Assembly (NCBI GenBank): GCA_949318235.1 | Contig: CASGGR010000026.1 | Span: 493,744-557,743 of the forward strand | Source of the DNA: Ecdyonurus torrentis | Lineage: Eukaryota > Arthropoda > Insecta > Ephemeroptera > Heptageniidae | Direction: 5' to 3' | Length of the DNA stretch: 64,000 nt | Shown: positions 1 to 13,391 of the stretch, piece by piece | How positions within the stretch are numbered: position 1 is the stretch's first letter | Layout: every line of letters starts with the position of its first letter | Made by a program: the position numbers and the translations under genes | The notes under the pieces: generated by a model | The model's database searches: none | What the model was told of the DNA's origin: nothing | The model's input: only the letters and a program-made list of their open reading frames with translations

Positions 1-96
1 CATTCCTATTATAATCGAAACCACTCTAAAATGAAAATAATAATATTAAAAATAGAGTAAATTTAAGTAAAAAAACATTACTCTTACACACACACT

Positions 97-141
<45 letters not shown>

Positions 142-3100
142 AAATACATTGCAAATTAATTTCCACCATAAAAATGATAAAAAGTCATATTTATGTTACA
201 AAATGATGGATTAAAATCTTGATTGTCTTCACTATACTTATTTTAATAAACATTTTATAAATTTTTTAGTAACATGAATGACACGTATAAAGGAGAGTAA
301 TATTTTTAATATTTCGTAATAAAAATAAGATTAAAGATGAGACCAATCTAATACACAATCCAAAATACCTGATCATTGTGACCCATTCTTTCTTATGAGT
401 ATTTACTACTGCTTTGATGTTTCCTCCTTGAGCAAAAGCACTTCTGATTACTGCAGCAGCTTTACTGAACAGCTCCCTGTCCGAAGTGTTAAATTGCTCT
501 TTCAATGCGCCCGCTATTGCTTCAGTAGCCATGCTGTGTGAAGCGTCATAGGCCTTTTGTGTAACATTTTTGGAGTTATCTTTGGATACATTAGATTGAT
601 ACGAATTCAGTGCTTTAATTGCGACAGTTATCGAGTTGTAAAGATCCACATCATTTTCATTAAATCCCTTAAACGCTTCACAGTAGTGAAGATATTTTTT
701 AAGCCCTTGAACGTAGTTCATTAAGCTTTCACTGGCCATCTGCAACACATTTTTAAAATAAAGTCAAGTTACTTGCCTAATTAGTTACTTAAAAATAGTA
801 TACAAGATTCTTACTGAAGTTTTCTTTAATTCTTCAAAATATTCGCGAATGTTAGTAAACTCGCATATTACATTGATGTACTTTATCTCAGCATCAGTAT
901 CTAATGGGTTGATATTATGTTTGTTACACAAGTACATGGCCATTTTACTCATGATTGATAAGTATGTCTTGCGAGCTGATTCAGACACCTTACACATATT
1001 TTTTAAATAATGTTCTTCATAGTTAGTGTAAAGTTTACATGTTACAGGAAGTTTTTGATCTAATCCCTGTAAAGCTATTAAAGATTTGACCTTAGAACTG
1101 TGATGCATTGTGTTGCTGGTATCAGCAGAAGCATCATCATCATCATCATCATCTTCTTCATCATCATCATCATTATTATTATCATCTGACTCATCTTCTT
1201 CATTTGAATCTGTGACTTCAACTGCTTCAGTGGACAACTTTTCAAACACGCATAGCTTTTCATTCCATTGTAATTCATTTAATTCGTCACATAATATACC
1301 TCCCATTGATTTCAGCATTTGGTAACCTGAAAAAAAAAATACTGAATAAAAACAATATAGATTATAAAATAATTTATTATAATATACTATATCATAATAT
1401 AATATAATATAATATAATATAATATAATATAATATAATATAATATAATATAATATAATATAATATAATATAATATAATATAATATAATATAATATAATAT
1501 AATATAATATAATATAATATAATAAAATATAATATAAAATAATATAACATATTATAATATAATATGTTACAATACATTATACTATAATATATATTTAAGA
1601 AATTTCCGAATTTATTGTGCATATAGTAGAATACGAAATAACTTTAATTAGAAATATTTCTTCTTTTATTTTAAATTTAATATATTTATAAATTTATACT
1701 AACATGTTTTCCGAGTTTCTTCTGTTTGCCAAGCTGATCCTACTGCTTTTTGCAACAAATTCAAGGGAATGAATGGCGTTCCCGAATAGAAATTTCTTCT
1801 CGTTTCACAAATCACATTTTGAAATTTCGTCTCATCAAATACTTGATTTCTCATGAAATATTTATAGTGATGTTTTCGCATGTGTTGCCTAAGGTCGCCT
1901 CTTTTACGAATACCACAGATCAAACACATTATGCTAGCTTTATTTACTGATATTTCATCTGAGCTTTCAGATTTAATTTTTCCGTCATTGTTTTCATTCT
2001 TTCGCAGTAGTTTTAAAGCGGTTTGGTTTTCATCACTTTTTATAATATCATCTTCAGATTCATTTGAGTCCATTTCAGAGCTAGGCGGTGCAAAATCTAA
2101 TACTTCATTTATCTCTTTTTGAGATAATCTTCTCTTTATTTTAGATGCTACGTCTGGTGTATTTCTGAGTTTTACTTGATCAAAATCCTGTTGACCACTG
2201 TGAACATTTTCTTCTTTCTTTTTCTTCTCTTGTTCTTCTTGAGTAGAATCATCTAAACTTTGAGATTTAATTTTGTTGTCATTATTTTTATTCTTTAGCA
2301 GTAGTTTCAAACCGGTAAAGTTTACATAACTTTTTTTGTCATCATCATCAGATTCATTTGAGTTACTTTCAGAGCTCGGCGGTTCAAAATCAAACTCTTC
2401 ATCACCCTCTTTAAACGATAATTTCCTTTTCTTGTTCTTAACAAACTTGTCATTTTCCCATTTTTTCCCGTCCGTTGGGCCAACTGGCGTAAAGTTTGTA
2501 TTGGTTAAGTCTGATGCAATTTCAAATTCTTCTTGATCAATATCCTCCTGACCACGTTCAACATTTTTTTCGCTCTTTCTTTCTTCTTGTTCTACTTGAT
2601 CAAATATATCTTCTTCTCGGTCAACCTTTTTTTCTTTTTTTCTAATTTTCTTTTTTTTATTATTTGAACTAAGACATAAATCTTCATTGGATTCATCTAA
2701 CATTTCTTGTAATAATTCTACTTCATGATGGTCAATACTAACTTCGTCTATGACTACTTTTGCTTCTTTTTCTTGTCTCTCAGTTTTACCCAAATTGTTT
2801 TCTAATTGCTGAGATTTTTTTTCTTCTGCGTTTTCGAGCACTACTTGATGCAAATCCTCTTCACCACTGTCAATTTTTTTTTGTCTCTTTCTGTCTTCTT
2901 GTTCTTCTTGTTTTTTTGGTTCTTCTTGCTCTTCATGTTGTTCTTGCTCAGATATTTCTTCCTCTCGGTCAACTTTTTTTTGTTTTCTTCTCATTTTTTT
3001 ATTTGTATTTTTTGAACTAACACATAACTCGTCATTTGATTCATCTAACATTTCTTGTAATAATTCTACTTCATGATGGTCAATACTAACTTCATCTATG

Positions 3101-3531
3101 ACTACTTTTGCTTTTTTTTTTCGTTTTTTAGTTTTACCCAAATTGTTATCTAATTGATGAGATTTTTTTTCTTCTGCGTTTTCCAGGGCTACATGATCGA
3201 AATCATCGTCACCACTGTCAAATTTTTTTTCACCTTTTCTGTCTTTTTGTTCTTCTTGTTGTATTGGTTCTTCTTGTTCTTCTTGGTCTACTTGATCAAT
3301 AATCTCTTCATCTGGGTCAATATTTTTTTCTGTCTTCCTTCTTTTTTTCTTCTTTTTATTTGCTTTTGAACGAAGTTTGACATTGGAATCAGCTGTCCTT
3401 ACATGCAATAAATCTGCTTCATCTTTGTCTTTTTTTGAATTTTTGTTTTTTTTTCTTTTTCGCGAATTAGAATTTGTTGTGGCTTCCAAAGTAGCTTGTG
3501 CCAATAATTGATCTAAAGCCTTTTTGCTCAT
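1..3531 (-). CDS. Tyrosine recombinase-SET mobile gene, copy 1 (5' part, cut by window edge)
   Basis: Four exons are visible on the minus strand: 3531-1704 (from the ATG), 1326-815, 739-369 and 25-1 (partial). All junctions are GT-AG and keep frame: phase 1 after exon 1, phase 0 after exon 2, phase 2 after exon 3. Exon 1 is an open 608-codon stretch, very rich in Lys, Glu and Asp, with internal duplications (a block containing DHHEVELLQEMLDESN occurs twice). It ends in a C2H2-type finger, CLICGIRKRGDLRQHMRKHH. Exon 2 has an Asp/Asn/Glu run followed by a probable helical domain. Exon 3 begins MASESLMNYV and ends at MIR. The recombinase and SET exons known from copy 2 would lie left of the window. 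A 3' splice site (tttctacag) sits just before the ATG, so an upstream exon is likely. The chromatin-targeting role of the finger and acidic tract is inference. Confidence 0.7.
100..137. repeat. (TA)n microsatellite in intron 3 of gene copy 1
   Basis: A short CA-rich and TA dinucleotide run sits between exons 3 and 4. It matches the longer run at 24353-24437 in copy 2. Confidence 0.85.
1139..1192. repeat. Asp-codon repeat in exon 2, copy 1
   Basis: A run of cat/atc trinucleotides, interrupted by ctt and att, codes on the minus strand for Asp with a few Glu and Asn. It is shorter than the matching run in copy 2 and is followed by an Ala-Ser-Ala interruption. It lies inside the coding exon. Confidence 0.75.
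1381..1600. repeat. (AATAT)n microsatellite in intron 1/2 of gene copy 1
   Basis: A nearly pure pentanucleotide array of more than 25 units with decayed ends lies between exons 1 and 2. On the plus strand the unit is A-rich (AATAT). Confidence 0.9.
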
Positions 3532-5656
3532 TTTTATCACTGCCTGTAGAAATAGACAGAAGAGAATATATTAAATAAACTCTTAAAAAAGGTACAAAAG
3601 AAGGAAATCGCACTACTATGCAAATTAGTTGTTTTGAACAAAACATATTAAATTTAAATTGATAATGTGAAAAAAAAATAATAAAAAAAATATAAAAAAA
3701 TAGACAATACTAAATCAAAATTTTAAACATAATATATTATTTAAACAACATTAAAAAAATATATCATGCTAAACTAGAACTCTATATTCAATAATTGACC
3801 AAGAAAAAGACGACAATAATTTTATAATATCTTGATAGCATTTTCTTATTAATATTTAAATTAAAAGCTTCTTGGCATAGGCGTAATATTTTTTATATTT
3901 TTTTGGTAAAATCTTCTTGCCCTACATGTTCTTTATTAAATATTTAAATATGTTACATAACAAACATTATTTGAAAATTAACATATTTATACTCATTGTC
4001 GAAAAAAAAGGATGTGTTGATGGTTACAATGAATCTCGTTTGTACACTATTATATTATGGTATATGTGTGTGTATAAAAATATGTTTATAAATGTTTATA
4101 AACATGATGTTTATAATATGTTATATGTTTATTTATGTCTATAAATATTAATAAAATTATTAGATTCCATGTAAAGGCATACTATTGTTAAAATTTCTAA
4201 GTGGAATTTTCCTCCCCTACATGTTGTTTATTTATTTTAAATTGATACATAACGTTGTTAGTTTTTCTATTTCTATGGTGATGAATGTTAGACTCTAATA
4301 GAGGCCCCTTATACAAAGCCGATTATAACGTCCTATATATTGGGAACCTTTGATCGGGATAATATTTAATAATACATATATATATATATATATATAACTA
4401 TACGCTTTTGCATTCATACATCAATGAAAACAATTAAACTTACACAATTTTACTCCAAAGTAAATTTGAAAAAGAGCTTTGAAAAATTTGAGATAGATTT
4501 ATACAGATTTTTAAGTGAGTCCCGGGAAGCACTCCCAACTATATTAATAAAGATGCTAGAAACTATTTGTCGGTAAAAATGTATACCTAAATATAAATAT
4601 TTAATTAATGCAAACATTCATTAAACGATGAAAACATTACATATGTTGCTATATTAAATGAGAACATGCCACACTTAATTATATTAAAAATATTTTAATT
4701 TTTCAACGTTCACCAGTTTTCTTTAAAGTGTTTCTTTTATAATAACGGAATTTAATGAAGTTTGATAGAGATGCTAGAAAAAAAACCCAAAGAAAAGCTT
4801 CCTTTTTACTTAAATAAAATTTGTTGTTTAAATAAATTAATTAAGTAACATGAAAAATACAATTATTTTACTACACTAGATTTTAATATTCATTATTTGA
4901 ACAAAAAAAGAAGACAAAAAGGCAAACAAACATAAGTATGGAGAATAATAGTATTACAACATCAGGTTTAAATATCATTTTAAATTTATAATTTGGCCAA
5001 AATAAACATTAAAATTATTTAAACATAAAAAAATAATTAATCTGCTCAACTAGAACTTGAAATTCAATAATTGAGCAAGAAAACAAAAAATAAATCTTGG
5101 TCAAATATTTTTTTAAAATAACTATTTCACCAAATGAAATATTATTATTTTTGATTAAATAATTTTTTAAAATTTATTATCTTTGTCAATTATAACTTAA
5201 AATTTATTATTAAAGCAATTAATAGAACAGACATAAAATATTGATAAAATTATTATTAAAGTTAAAAGCTTTCTAGAATAGGCATATTAATTTTATAATA
5301 TTTTGATTGCAAATTTGCCTAAAATGTTGTTTCAGTAATTTAAATAAGTTAATTAACATGCAGATACTAATATCAGAAAGGATTGTTTAAATTATAATTT
5401 AAATACTATAATTTAAATTAAAAGCCACCTAGTATAAGCATAATATTTTAATTTTTCTTCTGGAAAAAAAAACTTCTTGCCCTACATGTTCCTTTTTGAT
5501 TATAAATTGATTACATAATTAAGATTATTTCAAAATAAAAATATTAATATTAATACTCAATGTTAAAATAAAATTAAGAATACGTGGATGGTTTCAATGC
5601 ATTTCGTTTGTACACTATAGCATGATTGTATATATTAAAATGTAGAAAAATATTTT

Positions 5657-5727
5657 GCATGCCATGGTCACATCTCCTTACAACTATGTTATAAGTGTAG
5701 ATGTAAGGAGATTTTACCATGGCATGC
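5657..5727. repeat. Hairpin in array unit (first of five)
   Basis: An inverted repeat begins GCATGCCATGG and ends CCATGGCATGC. Arms of about 30 bases share the ATCTCCTTACA core. Related hairpins are at 7277-7347, 8876-8946, 10481-10551 and 12072-12140. Units near 4060 and in array 2 (near 28150 and 30050) lack it and run straight from a tataaaaatat-like block to gttaagcaaatat, so it looks like a small inserted element that was then amplified with the array. Confidence 0.75.
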
Positions 5728-7276
5728 GCGATATGTTTAAGCAAATATGCATAAAATTTTTTTTACAGTAAAAGCTTTCTGGTAAAGTCATAATATTTTT
5801 TAAACTTATCGGTGGAATCTTCTTCCCCTACATGTTCTTTATTTATTTTAAATTGGTTACGTAACGTTGTATGTTTTTCTATTACTATGGTGATGCATAT
5901 TAGTTCCCAATAGAGGTCCCGTATACACTGCAGATTATAACAATCCAAATATTGGGAACTATTTATCAGGAGAATTTTTATTCATATATATATATATATA
6001 TAATTATACGCTTACGCATTTATGCATCGATAAAAACATTCTAGTATCATCATTTGATTCCGAAGTAAATTTTAAGAGCATTGATAAGAATTTGTGATAA
6101 GTATTTAGATAAATATTTATAAGTAAGGACCAGGAACCACTCCCAACCATATTATTAAAGATATTAAGAACTATTTGTCGGGAAAAAATATAAACCTAAA
6201 TATAAATATTTAATTAGACGCTTACATTCATTAAACGACGAAAACATTGCATATGTTGCATAATATTTAAAACGTTTATTCTTCAGAAACAGTATAATAT
6301 AATGGAGTTAGATAGAAATGGGGGAAAAAACACAATAAAAGCTTTCTTTTTGTTTTAAAATGTTACAGAAATTTTAAAATGTAACTTTAAATAACTTATA
6401 AAAAAATACTCGTTTTCGAATCAAAAAGTTTACATGAAATGTTTCAATAAATTATTTAAACAACATTGAAAATACAATTATTTTGCTATACTAGATTTCA
6501 ATTTTAATTATTTGACCAAAAAAAATAAAGACGACAAAAAGGCAAACAAAACATAAGTATGGAGAATAAAATTATTACAACATCTGGGTCAAATATTATT
6601 TTAAATTTATAATTTGACCAAAATAAAAATAAAAATTATTTAAACATAAAAAAAATAATTAATCTGCTCAACTAGAACTTGAAATTCAATAATTGAGCAA
6701 GAACAAAAAAATATATATATAAATCTTGGTCAAATATTTTTTTAAAATAATTATTTCACCCAATGGAATTTTATTATTTTTGATTAAATAACATTTAAAA
6801 ATTTATTATCTTTGTCAATTAGAACTTAAAATTTATTATTAAAGAAATAATTAGAACAGACATAAAATATTAATAAAAATTGATAAATTTATTATTAAAG
6901 TTAAAAGCTTTCTAGTATAGGCATATTAACTTTATTATGTTTTGATTGCAATTATTTGCCTAAAATGTTGTGTTTAGTAATTTAAATAAGTTATTTAACA
7001 TGCAAATAATAATATAAGAAAGGATTGTTTAAACTATAATTTAAAATAAATGCTCCCTAGTATAAGAATAATATTTTAATATTTCTTTTGGAAAAAAAAT
7101 CTTCTGGCACTACATGTTCCTTTTTTATTATAAATTGATTACATAAATTAGTTTATTTAAAAATAAAAATATTAATACTCAATGCTAAAATAAAATTAAG
7201 AATACGTGGATGGTTTCAATGCATTTCGTGTGTACACTATTGCATTATTGTGTATATATATGTATAAAAATATTTT

Positions 7277-7347
7277 GCATGCCATGGTCACATCTCCTTA
7301 CAACTATGTTATAAGTGTAGATGTAAGGAGATTTTTCCATGCCATGC
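7277..7347. repeat. Hairpin in array unit (second)
   Basis: This is the same 71-base inverted repeat. One arm has GCCATGC where the first copy has GGCATGC. Confidence 0.7.
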
Positions 7348-8875
7348 GCGATATATTTAAGCAAATATGAATAAATTTTTTTTTACAATAAAAGCTCCCT
7401 GGGAAAGTCATAATATTTTTTAATCTTATCGGTGGAATCTTCTTCCCCTACATGTTCTTTATTTATTTTAAATTATTTACATAACGTTGTATGTTTTTCT
7501 ATTACTATGGTGATGCATATTAGTTCCCAATAGAAGCCCCGTATACACTGCAGATTATAACAATCCAAATATTGGGAACTATTTATCAGGAGATTATTTA
7601 TTTATACATACGCTAACGCATTCATACATCGATAAAAACATACAACTAATATCATTTATTTCCAAAGTAAATTTAAATAGAGATTAAAAAAGAATTTGTG
7701 ATAAGTATTTAGATAAAGAATAATAAGTAAGGACCGAGAACAACTCCCAACCATATTAATTAAGATATTGGGAACTATTTGTCAGGAAAAAATAATACCT
7801 AAATATAAATATTTAATTACACGCTAACATTCATTAAACGATGAAAACATTGCATATGTTGCATATGTTTAAAGCGTTTCTTCTTCAGAAACAGTATATA
7901 ATGAAGTTTGATAGAGATGGTATGAAAAAAATACAAGAAAAGCTTTCTTTTTGTTTAAAAATGTTACAGAAATTTTAAAATGTAGCTTTAAATAACTAAT
8001 AAAAAAAAATAGTTTTTGAATCAAAAAGTTTACATGAAATGTTTCAATAAATTATTTAAACAACATTGAAAATACAAATATTTTGCTAACTAGATTTCAA
8101 TATTAAATATTTGACCAAAAAAAAGCAGACAAAAAAAAAAGGCAAAATAAACATCAATATGGAGAATAATAGTATTACGACATCTGGGTCAAATATCATT
8201 TTAAATTTATAATTTGACCAAAATAAACATTAAAATTATTTAAACAATTTAAAAAAATAATTATTCTGCTCATCTAAAACTTGAAATTCAATAATTGAGC
8301 AAGAAAAAGAAGAAAAAAACATAAATCTTGGTCAAATATTTTTTTAAAATAATTATTTCACCAAATAAAATATTATTATTTTCTATTAAATAACATTAAA
8401 AAATTTATTATCTTTGTCAATTAGAACTTAAAATTTATTATTAAAGAAATAAATAGAACAGACATAAAATATTAATAAAAATTGATAAGTTTATTATTAA
8501 AGTTAAAAGCTTTCTAGGATAGGCATATTAATTTTATAATATTTTGATTGCAATTATTTGCCTAAAATGTTGTTTCAGTAATTTAAATAAGTTAATTAAC
8601 GTGCAAATAATAATATAAGAAACGATTGTTTAATATATAATTTAAAATTAAAGCTCCATAGTATAAGCATAATATTTTAATATTTTTTTGGAAAAAAATG
8701 TTCTTGCCCTACATGTTCCTTTTTGATTATAAATTGATTACATAATTAAGATTATTTAAAAATAAAAATATTAATACTCAATGCCAAAATAAAATTAAGA
8801 ACACAGGGATGGTTTCAATGCATTTCATTTGTACACTATTGCAAGATTGTATATGTATATGTATAAAAATATTTT

Positions 8876-8946
8876 GCATGCCATGGTCACATCTCCTTAC
8901 AACTATGTTATAAGTGTAGATGTAAGGAGATTTTACCATGGCATGC
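8876..8946. repeat. Hairpin in array unit (third)
   Basis: This is the same inverted repeat, with both GCATGCCATGG ends intact. Confidence 0.7.
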
Positions 8947-10480
8947 GCAATATGTTTAAGCAAATATTAATAAAAAAAATTTTACAATAAAAGCTCCCTG
9001 GTAAAGTCATAATATTTTTTAAATTTATTGGTGGAATCTTCTTCCCCTACATGTTCTTTATTTATTTTAAATTGGTTACGTAACGTTGTATGTTTTTCTA
9101 TTACTATGGTAATGAATATTAGTTCCCAATAGAAGCCCCGTATACACTGCAGATTATAACAATCCAAATATTGGGAACTATTTATCAGGAGAATTTTTAT
9201 TCATACATATATATAATTATACGCTTACGCATTCATGCATCGATAAAAACATTCTACTATCATCATTTGATTCCGAAGTAAATTTTAAGAGCATTGATAA
9301 GAATTTGTGATAAGTATTTAGATAAAGATTTATAAGTAAGGACCAGGAACCACTCCCAACCATATTATTAAAGATATTAGGAACTATTTATCGGGAAAAA
9401 ATATAAACCTAAATATAAATATCTAATAAGACGCGAACATTCATTAAACGATGAAAACATTGCATATGTTGCATAATGTTTAAAGCGTTTATTCTTCAGA
9501 AACAGTATAATATAATGAAGTTAGATAGAAATGGGGGAAAAAACACAATAAAAGCTTTCTCTTTGTTTTAAAATGTTACAGAAATTTTAAAATGTAACTT
9601 TAAATAACTTATAAAAAAATACTCGTTTTCGAATCAAAAGTTTTACATAAAATGTTAAATAAATTATTTAAATAACATTGAAAATACAATTATTTTGCTA
9701 CACTAGATTTCAATTTTAATTATTTGACCAAAAAAAAAAAAGTAGACAAAAAGGCAAACAAAACATAAGTATGGAGAATAAAAGTATTACAACATCTGGG
9801 TCAAATATTATTTTAAATTTATAATTTGACCAAAATAAAAATAAAAATTATTTAAACAACATAAAAAAATAATTATTCTGCTCAACTAGAACTTGAAATT
9901 CAATAATTGAGCAAGAAAAAAAAAGAAAAATATATAAATCTTGGTCAAATATTTTTTTAAAATAATTATTTCACCCAATGGAATTTTATTATTTTTGATT
10001 AAATAACATTTAAAAATTTATTATCTTTGTCCATTAGAACTTAAAATTTATTATTAAAGAAATAATTAAAACAGACATAAAATATTAATAAAAATTGATA
10101 AATGTATTATTAAAGTTAAAAGCTTTCTAGTATAGGCATATTAACTTTATTATGTTTTGATTGCAATTATTTGCCTAAAACATTGTGTTTAGTAATTAAA
10201 TAAGTTATTTAACATGAAATAATAATATAAGAAAGGATTGTTTAAATGATAATTTAAATTAAATGCTGCCTAGTATAAGAATATTATTTTAATATTTCTT
10301 TTAAAAAAAAAAATCTTCTGTTCCTTTTTTATTATAAATTGATTACATAATTAAGTTTATTTAAAAATAAAAATATTAATACTCAATGCCAAAATAAAAT
10401 TAAGAATACGTGGATGGTTTCAATGCATTTCGTTTGTACACTATTGCATGATTGTGTATATATATGTATAAAAATATTTT

Positions 10481-10551
10481 GCATGCCATGGTTACATCTC
10501 CTTACAACCATGTTATAAGTGTAGATGTAAGGAGATTTTTCCATGACATGC
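10481..10551. repeat. Hairpin in array unit (fourth)
   Basis: This is the same inverted repeat with a point change in each arm (ggttac; ccatgacatgc). Confidence 0.7.
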
Positions 10552-12071
10552 GCGATATATTTAGCAAATATGAATAAATTTTTTTTACAATAAAAACTCC
10601 CTGGGAAAGTCATAATATTTTTTAAACTTATCGGTGGAATCTTCTTCCCCTACATGTTCTTTATTTATTTTAAATTGGTTACATAACGTTGCATGTTTTT
10701 CTATTACTATGGTGATGCATATTAGTTCCCAATAGAGGCCCCGTATACACTGCAGATTATAACAATCCAAATATTGGGAACTATTTATCAGGAGATTATT
10801 TATTTATACATACGCTTACGCATTCATACATCGATAAAAACATACAACTAACATCATTTATTTCCAAAGTAAATTTAAAAAGAGATTTGAAAAGAATTTG
10901 TGATAAGTATTTAGAAAAAGATTAATAAGTAAGGACCGAGAACCACTCCCAACCATATTAATTAAGATATTAGGAACTATTTGTCGGGAAAAAATAATAC
11001 CTAAATATAAATATTTAATTACACGCTAACTTTCATTAAACGATGAAAACATTGCATATGTTGCATATGTTTAAAGCGTTTCTTCTTCAGAAACAGTATA
11101 TAAAGATGTTTGATAGAGATGGTGGAAAAAAAAAATACAAGAAAAGCTTTCTTTTTGTTTAAAAATGTTACAGAAATTTTGAAATGTAACTTTAAATAAC
11201 TAATAAAAAAATAATAGTTTTTGAATCAAAAAGTTTACATGAAATGTTAAATAAATTATTTAAACAACATTGAAAATACAAATATTTTGCTAACTAGATT
11301 TCAATATTAATTATTTGACCAAAAAAAAAAAAAAGCAGACAAAAAAAAGGCAAACTAAACATCAATATATTACGACATCTGGGTCAAATATCATTTTAAA
11401 TTTATAATTTGACCAAAATAAACATTAAAATTATTGAAACAATTTTAAAAAATAATTATTCTGCTCATCTAGAACTTGAAATTCAATAATTGAGCAAGAA
11501 AAAGAAGAAAAAAACATAAATCTTGGTCAAATATTTTTTTTAAAATAATTATCTCACCAAAGAAAATATTATTATTTTCTATTAAATAACATTAAAAAAT
11601 TTATTATCTTTGTCAATTAGAACTTAAAATTTATTATTAAAGAAATAAATAGAACAGACATAAAATATTAATAAAAATTGATAAATTTATTATTAAAGTT
11701 TAAAGCTTTCTAATTTAGGCATATAAATTTTATAATATTTTGATTGCAATTATTTGCCTAAAATGTTGTTTCAGTAATTTATTTAAGTTAATTAACATGC
11801 AAATAATAATATAAGAAAGGATTGTTTAATATATAATTTAAATTAAAAGCTCCCTAGTATAAGCATAATATTTTAATTTTTTTTCGGAAAAAAATCTTCT
11901 TGCCCTACATGTTCCTATTTGAGTATAAATTGATTACATAATTGAGATTATTTAAAAATAAAAATATTAAAACTCAATGCAAAAAAAAAATTAAGAACAT
12001 GGGGATGGTTTCTATGCATTTCATTTGTACACTATTGCAAGATTGTACATGTATATGTATAAAAATATCTT

Positions 12072-12140
12072 GCATGCCATGGTGACATCTCCTTACAACA
12101 ATGTTATAAGTGTAGATGTAAGGAGAATTTACCATGGCAT
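12072..12140. repeat. Hairpin in array unit (fifth)
   Basis: This is the same inverted repeat; the right end has decayed to ggcataagc. Confidence 0.65.
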
Positions 12141-13391
12141 AAGCAATATGTTTAAGCAAATATTAATAAAAATTTTTTACAATAAAAGCTCCCTGGTAAA
12201 GTCATAATATTTTTTAAATTTATTGGTGGAATCTTCTTCCCCTACATGTTCTTTATTTATTTTAAATTGGTTACGTAACGGTGTATGTTTTTCTATTACT
12301 ATGGTGATGCATATTAGTTCCCAATAGAGGCCCCGTATACACTGCAGATTATAACAATCCAAATATTGGGAACTACTTATCAGGAGAATTTTTATTCATA
12401 CATATATATAATTATACGCTTACGCATTCATGCATCGATAAACATTCTACTATCATCATTTTATTCCGAAGTAAATTTTAGGAGCATTGATAAGAATTTG
12501 TGATAAGTATTTAGATAAAGATTTATAATTAAGGACTGGGAACCACTCCCAACCAAATTAATAAAGATATTAGGAACTATTTGTCGGGAAAATAATATAT
12601 ACCTAAATATAAATATTTAATTACACGCTAACATTCATTTAACGATGAAAACATTGCATATGTTGCATATGTTTAAAGCGTTTCTTCTACAGAAACAGTA
12701 TATAATGAAGTTTGATAGAGATGGTGGAAAAAAAATACAAAAAAAGCTTTCTTTTTGTTTTAAATGTTACAGAAATTTTGAAATGTAGCTTTAAATAACT
12801 AATAAAAAAATACTCGTTTTTGAATCAAAAAGTTTACATGAAATGTTAAATAAATTATTTAAACAAAAACATTGAAAAAACAATTATTTTGCTACAGTTG
12901 TTTCCAATATTCATTATTTGACCCAAAAAAAAAGAAGACAAAAAAAAGGCAAACTAAACATCAATTATGAAGAATAATAGTATTACTACATCCGGGACAA
13001 ATATTTTTTAAATTTATATTTTGACCAAAATAAACATTAACATTATTTAAACAACATAACAGAATAATTAATCTGCTTAATTAGAACTTGAAATTCAATA
13101 ATTGAGCAAGAAAAAAAGAAAAAAATTACATCTTGATCAAATATTTTTTTAAAATAATAATTTCACCAAATCAATTATTTTTATATTAAATTAAATAACA
13201 ATAAAAAATAAGTATCTCTGTCAATTGAAACTTTAAATTCAGAAATAAGGTAATAAATAGACAGACATAAGATATTATTAAAAATTGATAAATTTATTAT
13301 TAAAGTTAAAAGCTTTCTAGTATATATGCATATTAACAGATTTATATAAATTTTATTTTAATTTCCTTTTTTTAATTTTTATATATATTTA

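Larger units (their letters stand above)
3600..13340. repeat. Tandem array 1: about six units of 1.6 kb, with an alternating two-unit order
   Basis: Landmarks recur every 1.59-1.62 kb. The block AACTTGAAATTCAATAATTG is near 5050, 6668, 8275, 9886, 11470 and 13081. Two variants alternate: one has a short TA run before the acgcttacgc block (near 5980, 9195 and 12400), the other lacks it (near 7590 and 10800). The flanking motif near 6303 and 9515 also differs from that near 7912 and 11105. This suggests a dimer of about 3.2 kb as the amplified unit. The first unit next to the gene (3600-5600) is more divergent. I see no gene. Open frames of 60-80 codons recur only because the repeat recurs. The array lies between the gene 1 start and block B1. 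Confidence 0.85.

Noticed and set aside
1110..1325. Poly-Ser and poly-Met frames (also at 25375-25634)
   Set aside because: These are other-frame readings of the Asp-codon run in exon 2.
1392..1622. Ile/Leu/Tyr-rich frame (also 25631-25984)
   Set aside because: It is a translation of the AATAT pentanucleotide repeat inside an intron.
2760..3369. Phe-rich, membrane-like frames on the plus strand
   Set aside because: They are the antisense of the Lys/Glu-rich exon 1, not membrane proteins.
5763..5948. 61-codon frame MDCYNLQCIRDLYWEL repeated at 8982, 10585 and 12177
   Set aside because: It recurs only because the 1.6-kb unit recurs; other units break it, and there is no start or splice context.
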